Of a stretch of 64,000 nt of DNA, positions 19,378 through 27,190 are shown in pieces. The position numbers and the translations under genes were made by a program. This DNA is from G963677445 sp963678275 (GTDB taxonomy: Bacteria > Bacteroidota > Ignavibacteria > Ignavibacteriales > Melioribacteraceae). The notes under the pieces were generated by a model. It saw nothing but the letters and a program-made list of their open reading frames with translations. It searched no databases and was not told the DNA's origin. Numbering within the stretch: the stretch's first letter is position 1; each line of letters opens with the position of its first letter. The stretch spans positions 6,076,001-6,140,000 of the forward strand of contig OY782765.1 in the NCBI GenBank assembly GCA_963678275.1, read 5' to 3'.

Positions 19378-19580
19378 AAAATACCTTTAAAAAAACTACC
19401 TTCCACGAATCGAGAGCTGGTATAAATCTGAATATAATGGCTGCTTATATGATGGCGGCAGGGTTATTGATCTTTGCTGAAGGGATGAGATTACGATTAT
19501 GAAATAAGGAATCCGTCGAAATCCAAATCGAAGTCGTAATCGAAATCGTTTTTTATCTCACGCCAGGACGCAAAGAAAAA

Positions 19581-19742
19581 AAACCTTATTCTTTGTTTTT
19601 TTAACCTTAGTAGCATAGGATTTCCCTCCCCAAAAAAAAATTAACCTTATTGCCTTTTAATTTTTCGTATCGGTATTAAAAAATCAGAGTAAGAGTATGA
19701 TGACCGGATCGGGTGATGGCGGCGGGGTTATTCATTTTTCTC
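19581..19742. repeat. 160-bp direct repeat (E2 tail plus E3), copy 2
   Basis: Second copy of the repeat at 17491-17650, in the same orientation, so the two bracket the lipoprotein gene at 18022-19377. The remainder of the gap 19378-19871 has AT-rich sequence and a weak GATGGCGGCAGGGTTATT echo of E3 near 19450. Confidence 0.7.
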
Positions 19743-19871
19743 GTGGCTTTTGTCTAATCGTTCAATGCGTTATTGGTCAATAATAATATTTTGTTCTTTG
19801 ACTCAATTTATTTAATTTTACGATATTCTCAGGGTAATGTTTTCATAGTTTCTGTAAAAATAGAGGATAAA

Positions 19872-21056
19872 ATGAAGAAATATTTTGTTTTGTTTTTACT
19901 TTTTTGTTTTCAAACGATAATATCGGCACAGGAAAATATCAATTATGCTGAATCGGTGAATAAATTCGCGTTTGATCTTTATGGTGAAATAATAAAGGAA
20001 ACTAATGATAACATTATTTTTTCTCCATTAAGTTTATCTGTCGCTATAGCCCAGCTATATATTGGAAGCAAAGGAGAGGCAAGGGAGGAGATCGCGGATG
20101 TAATGTATTTTGAAGGTGATAATGATGAGTTCCTTACAGAATATGGGGCTTTTATTGACAGCATCGGTACAAACCGGAAAGAGAAAGATCTTATACTGTC
20201 AATAGCCAATATTTTCGCAATAAGGCACGATATTCAGGTCAAAAAAGAATATACCAGCTTTTTAAAACAATATTTTGACAGTGAATTATATTCAATAAAA
20301 TCGAAGGGGGAGTTTGCCGATTATGTAAATGGCTGGGTGAAGGAAAAAACATATGGGAAAATTGCGGAATTAATCGATCCCAAAGGTAAATATGCCGAAA
20401 AATTTATGTTGTTAAACGCGATATATTTCAAGGACTCCTGGAAAAATAAATTTGATGAAGATAAAACTAAAAAGGATAAGTTTTTTCTTTGTAGCGGGAA
20501 GGAAATTGAGAAAGAATTTATGAGTAAGATAGATAATATATTATATGGGTCTTTTCAGGACTATCAGTCAGTTGTTTTGCCGTATGATGCCGGGCAGCAA
20601 TTTATGCTTATTTTACTTCCAGGGGCAGTTGATGGTATAAAAATCCTGGAATCAAAACTTTCAGATATTAAAATCTCCGGGATAATTAATAACTCCCGTA
20701 AAACAAAACTTGGAATTGTAATGCCAAAGTTTTCTTCAGAACTAAAACCCCTCAAAATCAGGAATATGTTGATGGAATCCGGGGCGCGAAAAGTATTTGC
20801 CGGCACAGGCGACATGACAAATATTTTTACAAATATTCTAAATCCCGGTCCACTTGATATTATGCATAAGGCAAAAATTGAAGTTAATGAAGAAGGAGCG
20901 GAAGCCGCGGCAGCTACTATGATCATGGACTTTTATTATTCTGAGAACAAGACATTATCGACCATTAAACTGGACCACCCTTTCTTATATTTTATCATAG
21001 ATGGAGATACGAATACAATATTGTTTATGGGCAGATGCATGAATCCGGTCCAATAA
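19872..21056 (+). CDS. Secreted serpin (serine protease inhibitor)
   Basis: 394 residues, full serpin length, with a signal peptide (MKKYFVLFLLFCFQTIISAQ). Serpin landmarks: NIIFSPLSLSVAIAQLYIGSKG near the N terminus, LLNAIYFKDSWK in the middle, and near the C terminus the hinge EEGAEAAAAT and DHPFLYFIID. The hinge fits inhibitory rather than non-inhibitory serpins (small residues P12-P9; P14 is Ala rather than Thr/Ser). Counting from the hinge, P1-P1' would be Tyr-Ser, suggesting chymotrypsin-like or cysteine protease targets; this is inference. The ATG at 19872 is preceded by GAGG and begins the signal peptide; a longer frame adds 33 unlikely residues. The next lipoprotein gene starts about 20 bp downstream. 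Confidence 0.88.
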   Translation: MKKYFVLFLLFCFQTIISAQENINYAESVNKFAFDLYGEIIKETNDNIIFSPLSLSVAIAQLYIGSKGEAREEIADVMYFEGDNDEFLTEYGAFIDSIGTNRKEKDLILSIANIFAIRHDIQVKKEYTSFLKQYFDSELYSIKSKGEFADYVNGWVKEKTYGKIAELIDPKGKYAEKFMLLNAIYFKDSWKNKFDEDKTKKDKFFLCSGKEIEKEFMSKIDNILYGSFQDYQSVVLPYDAGQQFMLILLPGAVDGIKILESKLSDIKISGIINNSRKTKLGIVMPKFSSELKPLKIRNMLMESGARKVFAGTGDMTNIFTNILNPGPLDIMHKAKIEVNEEGAEAAAATMIMDFYYSENKTLSTIKLDHPFLYFIIDGDTNTILFMGRCMNPVQ

Positions 21057-21078
21057 ACCCGGGATAAAAGAAGTGATT

Positions 21079-22368
21079 ATGAAAAACAATTGCGTTAAGT
21101 GGATAGCAGGGTCTTTTCTGTTTTTTTTTCTGGTCGCGTGCGAAAGCGCCGATCCCGATTTAAATGAACTTAAATCGGGAATAGAAATATCATTTTATGA
21201 CGCGGCCTGCCTTGAAGCCTGGATTTATGTAGATTTTTCGAGGAATGAACCCTGCTCATTTCGTCTGGATTATGATAAGTTTAGTAGGGAATATGAGCTA
21301 ACCGGGAATGATACAATTTTGTATATCGACAGTCTTTCACCCGGGATGAATTATGATGTTAAAGGGTGGAAATGGAAAAACTATAAATGGTTGGAAGCGG
21401 GAAACGTAGAGTTTACCACGCTTGAACCGACCAGCCATGATATCGAGTGGGAAGTGCATTACCCCGGTGACGGAAGATGGTCGGGGTATTTCAACGATAT
21501 TGCCATAATTTCAGAGGATAATTTACTTTGCGCAGGCACATTTATCGAAACGGCTGAAGATGGGAGTGATATGTTTCCTTATAATAACCTCGCGGTCTGG
21601 GACGGTAATAAATGGGAAAAAAAGTCCATTATGTTTTTATCAATTTATGGACACACTTATCCTGATGAAACTTATTCGGTGCAGGGATTCAAAAATGGAA
21701 CCGCGTTATTAAGCATTCCCGGCGGTGCGCAGTATTACACAGGAGAAGAATGGATTCAATTTCCACTGCAAGGTACGAGAGAAAATCCATATTATGCCGG
21801 TCGATCAATATGGGGATTTTCTATTGATGATTTTTATATTGGGGGAGCGTTTGGATCTCTTTCACATTGGAAGAATAATAGTTGGAGCAGGATGTATCCC
21901 GATGTTGATGGAGTAATCTGGGAGATATGGGGATGTGTGAATAAAATCACCGGTCGTGAGCAGGCCCTGGCAGTTGGCTCTATCGAGCCGAATTCTTTTG
22001 AAAGTATTGTTTTCAGGGTCGACTCGGAGGATGAAATGGAAAAATGGGAACTTGACCTTGGACGTGTCTGGACAAAAAACGGGCATCCCATATATACAAC
22101 ATCCCAGGCGCTTCCAATGACCAATAAAACAGGAGAATGGCTGCCACTTGAAGGAGCGCCCCGGCTTTCAGGTTATTTCAGAGGGAATGACAATAATGAC
22201 CTATATTATATGCACAGGGGAGGGATATCACATTTTAACGGAGTCGACTGGAGCACATATTATCATCCCTATTATCTTTGGATGATTGATGTTAAAGGAG
22301 ATGTTATCGCGGCAGAGGGATATTCCAATTCTGAGCCGATAGTGGTTGTTGTTGGCAGAAGAAAATAG
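21079..22368 (+). CDS. Exported lipoprotein, FN3-like plus propeller-like (paralogue of 18022-19377)
   Basis: About 429 residues. Lipoprotein signal ending LVAC, an FN3-like domain (about 30-120, closing DSLSPGMNYDVKGWKWKNY), then beta repeats with W-D-GNKW, WIQFPL and FNGVDWS motifs. It follows the serpin gene by about 20 bp and is probably co-transcribed with it, so surface display together with the secreted inhibitor is plausible. A GTG two codons upstream (21073) is an alternative start; the ATG gives the tighter lipoprotein signal. No enzymatic motif seen. Confidence 0.65.
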   Translation: MKNNCVKWIAGSFLFFFLVACESADPDLNELKSGIEISFYDAACLEAWIYVDFSRNEPCSFRLDYDKFSREYELTGNDTILYIDSLSPGMNYDVKGWKWKNYKWLEAGNVEFTTLEPTSHDIEWEVHYPGDGRWSGYFNDIAIISEDNLLCAGTFIETAEDGSDMFPYNNLAVWDGNKWEKKSIMFLSIYGHTYPDETYSVQGFKNGTALLSIPGGAQYYTGEEWIQFPLQGTRENPYYAGRSIWGFSIDDFYIGGAFGSLSHWKNNSWSRMYPDVDGVIWEIWGCVNKITGREQALAVGSIEPNSFESIVFRVDSEDEMEKWELDLGRVWTKNGHPIYTTSQALPMTNKTGEWLPLEGAPRLSGYFRGNDNNDLYYMHRGGISHFNGVDWSTYYHPYYLWMIDVKGDVIAAEGYSNSEPIVVVVGRRK

Positions 22369-22515
22369 GACTGGATAATAGTTTAGAGTTGATGATTTTT
22401 TATTGATCAGCGGGGCGCCTGCTTCATGAGATTAATCCCCAAAAAAATTTCACCTCCGGGCAGATTTTCACACCTTTTTTTATTATTATAAAATTTAAAT
22501 GAGACTGACATTTTC

Positions 22516-22562
22516 AGGAGGAAAGTTTGAATCCATTCTCTCCGAATTGCATCCTATAGGAT
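22516..22562 (+). promoter_or_regulatory. Possible leader: strong RBS, 10-codon frame and 12-bp palindrome upstream of peroxiredoxin
   Basis: AGGAGG at 22516-22521 precedes a TTG-started frame of ten codons (22527-22559, MNPFSPNCIL). Its end overlaps the perfect palindrome ATCCTATAGGAT (22551-22562), 40 bp before the peroxiredoxin ATG. It could be a leader peptide or an operator; neither is proven. The remaining 22369-22515 stretch is AT-rich without other signals. Confidence 0.3.
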
Positions 22563-22602
22563 AAATAATAAATAATTAAATTAAAAAAAATGAGGTATTA
22601 AA

Positions 22603-23256
22603 ATGACTGAAGAAAGAACAAGCGGAATCCCGTTGCTGGGTGAAAAATTACCTGAATTAAAAGTGACTACAACACATGGCGAATTTAATCTTCCTGAAGA
22701 TTTTAAAGGAAAATGGATTGTATTATTCAGCCATCCGGGAGATTTTACTCCTGTATGTACAACTGAATTTGTAGCGTTCGCAAAAAGAGCGAAAGAATTT
22801 GAAGATTTGAATGCTCAGCTTATCGGCCATTCAATCGACCAGGTATTCTCACATATCAAATGGGTTGAATTCATCGAAGAAAAAATCGGTGTTGAAATTC
22901 CTTTCCCCGTTATCGCTGATGATATGGGCCGAGTCGCTCAGAAACTTGGCATGATTCACCCCGGAAAAGGCACAAACACAGTTCGCGCCGTATTTCTGAT
23001 AGATCCCGATTCCAAATTAAGGCTGATGATCTATTATCCCCAGGAAATCGGACGTCAGATTGATGAAGTTCTTCGCGCTCTTAAAGCCCTTCAGATATCA
23101 GACGCCAATGGTGTGGCAATGCCCGAGAACTGGCCGAATAATGAACTGATCGGCGATAAAGTGATCATTCCCCCTGCAAAAGATGTAAAAACCGCTAAAG
23201 AAAGATTAGAATCAGGTGAAGGATATGACTGGTGGTTTAAATATAAATCTCTGTAA
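22603..23256 (+). CDS. 1-Cys peroxiredoxin (Prx6/archaeal type)
   Basis: 217 residues. The peroxidatic cysteine C52 lies in [12 protein letters not shown], and it is the only cysteine in the protein, so this is a 1-Cys enzyme that needs an external reductant. [22 protein letters not shown] and the long C-terminal extension (about 160-217, [15 protein letters not shown]...YDWWFKYK) match the Prx6/archaeal thioredoxin-peroxidase branch. It reduces hydrogen peroxide and organic hydroperoxides in the cytoplasm. GAGG lies about 7 bp before the ATG; a terminator follows. Oxidant protection would suit an organism carrying an oxygen-sensitive hydrogenase, whose maturase is the next gene. Confidence 0.93.
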   Translation: MTEERTSGIPLLGEKLPELKVTTTHGEFNLPEDFKGKWIVLFSHPGDFTPVCTTEFVAFAKRAKEFEDLNAQLIGHSIDQVFSHIKWVEFIEEKIGVEIPFPVIADDMGRVAQKLGMIHPGKGTNTVRAVFLIDPDSKLRLMIYYPQEIGRQIDEVLRALKALQISDANGVAMPENWPNNELIGDKVIIPPAKDVKTAKERLESGEGYDWWFKYKSL

Positions 23257-23273
23257 CTACTCAGCGCTCTGTT

Positions 23274-23302
23274 AAGCCCCGGTTTCCGGGGCTTTTTTAT
23301 TT
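23274..23302 (+). terminator. Rho-independent terminator of the peroxiredoxin gene
   Basis: AAGCCCCGG / CCGGGGCTT stem with a TTT loop, followed by a run of T, 17 bp after the stop codon. Confidence 0.9.
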
Positions 23303-23520
23303 TAAATGTAAAAGGATGGGGAGGGGATATTCCTGAGTTCGATAGAAGATTTCTTTTAAAATTCAGGATTAGATTCCGGTGTTGACAACAAAAAAGAGAG
23401 TTGTCAAACCGGAATGACATAGCATCATTAACCCGAAACAGAAAAATTGTCTTCCTGCAATCCGCCCATTCCATTATTCGAGGCTAACAGACATACCGGG
23501 GCATACAGGTTCTCAGATGC

Positions 23521-23614
23521 GGGGATAGGCGTACCACACGCGGGGACAGGCGCGCCACACGTGGGGGACAGGCGTGCCACACGTGGGGGACAGGCTGGAA
23601 AGCCTGTCCTACAG
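23521..23614. repeat. Short direct repeats of 21-22 bp plus a palindrome
   Basis: About 3.5 imperfect units of the form GGGGACAGGCGTGCCACACGT are followed by GACAGGCT-GGAA-AGCCTGTC. They sit in the gap 23303-23623 between the convergent peroxiredoxin and hydF genes; the palindrome could also help end hydF transcription. No spacers, so not a CRISPR array. The rest of the gap has no recognisable feature. Confidence 0.7.
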
Positions 23615-23623
23615 TTGGGGTGA

Positions 23624-24853
23624 TTATATTGTAAAGGCGACCTTTTCCCATTCGCTCATAGCTTCTTCGAAGGGGAGGAGGGCGCGGGGGACGGCGCCAT
23701 GCATATAAGAGATGAGCACTCCGTAATTTACAATCGGCACATCGATAAGTTTTGCCTGTTTAATTCTCATCTGCATCGCTCTTCTGGTTAACATACAGCC
23801 TCCGCAATGAACGATAAGCCTGTATTCAGATAGATTTTCCGGGTAATCGGCCCCGCTGCGGATATCAATCTCCAGGTCCTTTCTGGTATGCAGCCTGAGC
23901 CAGCGGGGAATTTTCACTTTACCGATATCATCCTCCTGCGCGTGATGCGAGCAGGCTTCCGCTATCAAAATTTTATCACCCGCTTGCAGTTCCTCCACAC
24001 GCCTGAGTCCCCTTACATATTCAATCAGGTCACCCTTATAGCGGGCCATGAGTATTGAGAATGTCGTCATCGCTATATCATCGGGCACATCGGCGTTTAC
24101 CCGCATAACAGCCTGGCTGTCGGTAACCACAAGTTTCGGCTTTCTGGCAAGAGAATCAAGCGCGGAACGCAGCTCCTTATCTTTGGCCACTACCACAATA
24201 GAATCTTCATCGAGAGCTTCCCTGATCGTGTTCACCTGTGGCATTATAAGTCTGCCTTTAGGCGCTCCCAGGTCAATGGGCACGACAAGTACGATAATAT
24301 CATGTTGTTTTACCAAATCGCCAACAAGCGGGGGAGATACTGAATCGGGGATAGCGCGGGCAATTTTTTCTTTCAGCTCATGAATGCCATCCGCGGTTTT
24401 GCATGATACTGATGAAAAAGGAATGTTTTTATCTTTGAGCTCCTCAATCAGTCCGTAATTAATTCCCAGGTCCGATTTGTTTAAAACGCAATATAGGGGA
24501 ATCTCCATATTTTTACATTTCTGTACCAGATTCAGCTCATCTTCCGTAAGACTGTTATTGCTTTCAATTACAAGGATAACAAAATCAGCTTCCGACACTG
24601 CTTTAATGGTTTTCCCGATTCTTTTTTCACCCAGCTCCCCGACATCGTCAATGCCGGCGGTGTCAACAAGAACAACCGGTCCGAAAGGCAGAAGTTCCAT
24701 AGCTTTTTTTACCGGATCGGTGGTTGTTCCCGCGGTATCGCTAACTATAACAAGGTCTTGTCCGATAAAGCGGTTTACGAGTGAAGATTTTCCGGCGTTT
24801 CTTCTGCCCGCGAATACAATATGTTTTCTCTCGGATGAGGCTGTTTTATTCAA
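23624..24853 (-). CDS. hydF: [FeFe]-hydrogenase maturation GTPase HydF
   Basis: 409 residues with the three HydF regions: an N-terminal GTPase domain (P-loop GRRNAGKSS about 16-24, TAGTTTDP, LVDTAGIDD, LNKSDLG), a dimerisation middle part, and a C-terminal [4Fe-4S] domain with the CxH...HCxxC motif at C301, H303, H349, C350 and C353. HydF is the scaffold on which the 2Fe subcluster made by HydE and HydG is completed before transfer to the hydrogenase. The ATG overlaps the 3' end of aspA by 8 bp, so the two are translationally coupled. HydE, HydG and the hydrogenase are not in this window. Confidence 0.95.
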   Translation of the reverse strand: MNKTASSERKHIVFAGRRNAGKSSLVNRFIGQDLVIVSDTAGTTTDPVKKAMELLPFGPVVLVDTAGIDDVGELGEKRIGKTIKAVSEADFVILVIESNNSLTEDELNLVQKCKNMEIPLYCVLNKSDLGINYGLIEELKDKNIPFSSVSCKTADGIHELKEKIARAIPDSVSPPLVGDLVKQHDIIVLVVPIDLGAPKGRLIMPQVNTIREALDEDSIVVVAKDKELRSALDSLARKPKLVVTDSQAVMRVNADVPDDIAMTTFSILMARYKGDLIEYVRGLRRVEELQAGDKILIAEACSHHAQEDDIGKVKIPRWLRLHTRKDLEIDIRSGADYPENLSEYRLIVHCGGCMLTRRAMQMRIKQAKLIDVPIVNYGVLISYMHGAVPRALLPFEEAMSEWEKVAFTI

Positions 24854-26255
24854 TTTCTATTCCCAGTTCCTGTGATAAAATATTAAACAGTTCTGTTTCA
24901 TCCACCAGTTTGCTCTTTATAAGAGACTGGACAAATGAAATATCATTTTCTTCGGCATATTTCGCGATATCCTGAATAGTATCATAGCCGAAAGTTGAGA
25001 TCAGAGATGCTCCAATAGCCGAAGAATTCAAGAGATTTTCGCGGCACTTATCGGCATCCGCCATTATTCCTGTAATACATTTTGAAGCGACATTATAATT
25101 GACATCCCTTAACATCGAAAGGGATTTAAGAAAACTGTGTCCGATAGAGGGCATAAATGCATTCAGCTCCAGATGCCCCGCGGCCGCAAGGTTTGATATC
25201 AAAACGTCATGAGCTTTCACAAGTTCCGAAATCTGTATTGCATTTTCGAGAATGACAGGATTTATTTTTCCCGGCATAATAGATGAACCCGCCTGGTTCG
25301 GGCGCAGCTTTATTTCTCCTATTCCCCCTTTTGGGCCGCTTGAAAGAAAACGGAGATCGTTTGCCATTTTAATCATTGAAACAGCGCCCGATTTAACAAT
25401 TCCGTGCACCTCAACAAAAACATCCATATTCTGGGTGGTATCGATAAGGTCTTCACCTTTAGCTACCGGAAGGCCGCAATTTTTTTTCAGAATGTTATTA
25501 ACATTCAGAACATAAGGGCGGGGAGCGGAAACAGAATTGCCGATAGCTGTTCCGCCAAGATTAACCGATCTCAGCCTTTCTTCAGCATTATAGAGCCTCC
25601 ATCTGTCACGCGCGAAAGCCTGCGCCCACGCGCCAAATTCCTGCCCGAGTGTTACCGGAACAGCATCCTGAAACTGGGTTCTGCCTAATTTTACAATCCC
25701 CTTGAATTCTTCTTCTTTTTCCTGCAGAGTTCTTTGAATTTCGGCGAAAGAATCGGCAAGTTCCCTGAGAAGCAGAATTGAGGCGATCTTTAGCGCGGTT
25801 ACAAATGTATCATTTGTGGATTGCGACATGTTCACATCATCCAGTGGATGTATATGGTCATAGTCACCCGGTTTCCTGCCGAGAATAACCAGGGCTTCAT
25901 TCGCGATTACCTCATTTATATTCATATTCAGCGAAGTGCCCGCTCCACCCTGAAGCGGATCAACTAATAATTTGCCGTATATGGCTTCATCACCTTCGGA
26001 TATGAATTTTTCTGTTTCTTTCAGCAGGTTGTCAACCGCCTCTTCAATAGCCTCATATTTATCTTTCATTAGCAGGCCGCATTTATAATTAGTCTCAGCC
26101 GCCGAAGTTTTTACAAGCAGGTATGCTTTAATCATATATGGATGAATCTTTTCACCGCTGGAAGGGAAATTGTTTTTTGCTCTCAATGCATGTATGCCAT
26201 ATAGAGCTTTTCCCGGCAGTTCAAGTTCGCCTATTGAATCTTTTTCTTTTCTCAT
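24846..26255 (-). CDS. aspA: Aspartate ammonia-lyase
   Basis: 469 residues of the fumarase/aspartase superfamily with the signature GSSIMPGKINPV, substrate-binding MSQSTNDTF and GRTQFQDAVPVTLGQE. Length and motifs fit aspartase (L-aspartate to fumarate plus ammonia) better than class II fumarase, although the boundary is not absolute. It overlaps hydF by 8 bp. An aspartase linked to hydrogenase-maturation genes is known in several anaerobes and is usually explained as an ammonia supply or as simple coregulation. The fumarate could feed the fumarate reductase encoded at 46-50 kb. Confidence 0.9.
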   Translation of the reverse strand: MRKEKDSIGELELPGKALYGIHALRAKNNFPSSGEKIHPYMIKAYLLVKTSAAETNYKCGLLMKDKYEAIEEAVDNLLKETEKFISEGDEAIYGKLLVDPLQGGAGTSLNMNINEVIANEALVILGRKPGDYDHIHPLDDVNMSQSTNDTFVTALKIASILLLRELADSFAEIQRTLQEKEEEFKGIVKLGRTQFQDAVPVTLGQEFGAWAQAFARDRWRLYNAEERLRSVNLGGTAIGNSVSAPRPYVLNVNNILKKNCGLPVAKGEDLIDTTQNMDVFVEVHGIVKSGAVSMIKMANDLRFLSSGPKGGIGEIKLRPNQAGSSIMPGKINPVILENAIQISELVKAHDVLISNLAAAGHLELNAFMPSIGHSFLKSLSMLRDVNYNVASKCITGIMADADKCRENLLNSSAIGASLISTFGYDTIQDIAKYAEENDISFVQSLIKSKLVDETELFNILSQELGIEIE

Positions 26256-26457
26256 GCGCTTAAATCACTTTCTTTTTTTTTGATGCAAATATAATTAAAA
26301 ATATTGTCGCCGGATAATATTTCGAAATTTCTTCTCCTGCCAGAAATCCGAAAGACTTTTAAGCGCCGGCAAACTGAAAGAAGTTGTCCATATTTATGAA
26401 AAGTCTAAAAGTAAGATTTAAAAATGAAAGAAATAAAAAATATAGAGCTGAAACATA

Positions 26458-26486
26458 TTGACAAAAGAAATTAATATTTGTATCTT
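26458..26486 (+). promoter_or_regulatory. Predicted promoter for the 26535-28879 gene pair
   Basis: TTGACA (26458-26463), a 17-bp spacer, and TATCTT (26481-26486) lie about 50 bp before the first start codon. The -35 box is perfect for a housekeeping sigma factor; an FCB-type TTTG-ending -7 box overlaps it only partly. The upstream stretch 26256-26457 is AT-rich and otherwise empty. Confidence 0.45.
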
Positions 26487-26534
26487 ATAAAAGGTGGAGA
26501 GCTTTACCATATTAAATAAAAAGTGAGAGGCTAT

Positions 26535-27179
26535 ATGAGGCGTATAACTATATTCCTGTGCTTTTGTTTTATAACTGCGCAATTTTTAGCGCAAGATTAT
26601 GTCGCGTCCCTAAATATTGGAACACCCGGATTTGGAGTTTCATTATCACGATCATTTGGTGAAAAAATTAACCTTCATGCGGGTTTCGCGTGGTTTTCCA
26701 CAGAAATAGAGGGGGGTGACAAGGAAAAGGATGATTATATTTATACCGCCAAACCAAAACTCATGTCGGCTAATCTTTTGGCTGATTATTTTCCCTTCGG
26801 AGGTTCACTTCGGTTAAGGGGCGGTCTCTTTTTTAATCTGAACGCGTTTGATACCCATATGACTCCTTCCAAGACCTACACGGTCGGCAATGATCAATAT
26901 ACCCCTGAACTATTGGGCAGCATGGATGCCGAGATAAAGTATCCTGTTGTTGCCCCTTATATAGGGCTGGGGCTTGGAAATCCTTTTTCAGGCGAAAGTG
27001 GATTATCAATTACTTTTGATGTCGGGACATTTTACCAGGGCACACCTGATGTTGATCTGACCGCCACAGGTTTGCTTGCTCCATCGGCGGCGGAGGACCA
27101 GGAAAAGCAGCTTGAGGATAATCTTGACTGGTTTCAATGGTTCCCGGTTGTTTCAATAGGTCTAAACTACAAATTTTAA
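26535..27179 (+). CDS. Small outer-membrane beta-barrel protein
   Basis: About 214 residues with a signal peptide (MRRITIFLCFCFITAQFLAQ) and about eight amphipathic strands alternating with short loops, ending in an aromatic strand (VVSIGLNYKF). This is the layout of an OmpA/OmpW-like eight-stranded barrel; no specific family is recognised. I chose the ATG at 26535 with GAGAGG just upstream; a GTG at 26523 would add four residues. Its stop codon overlaps the ribosome-binding site of the next gene, so the two are co-translated. Confidence 0.65.
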   Translation: MRRITIFLCFCFITAQFLAQDYVASLNIGTPGFGVSLSRSFGEKINLHAGFAWFSTEIEGGDKEKDDYIYTAKPKLMSANLLADYFPFGGSLRLRGGLFFNLNAFDTHMTPSKTYTVGNDQYTPELLGSMDAEIKYPVVAPYIGLGLGNPFSGESGLSITFDVGTFYQGTPDVDLTATGLLAPSAAEDQEKQLEDNLDWFQWFPVVSIGLNYKF

Positions 27180-27190
27180 GGAGGGTTCAA

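Noticed and set aside
23521..23614. Possible CRISPR array
   Set aside because: Units of 21-22 bp are directly adjacent with no unique spacers, and there is no cas gene in the window.
27137..27190. Upstream extension of the lipoprotein gene at 27191
   Set aside because: It overlaps the end of the barrel gene and lacks a ribosome-binding site, whereas AAGGAGG precedes the ATG at 27191.
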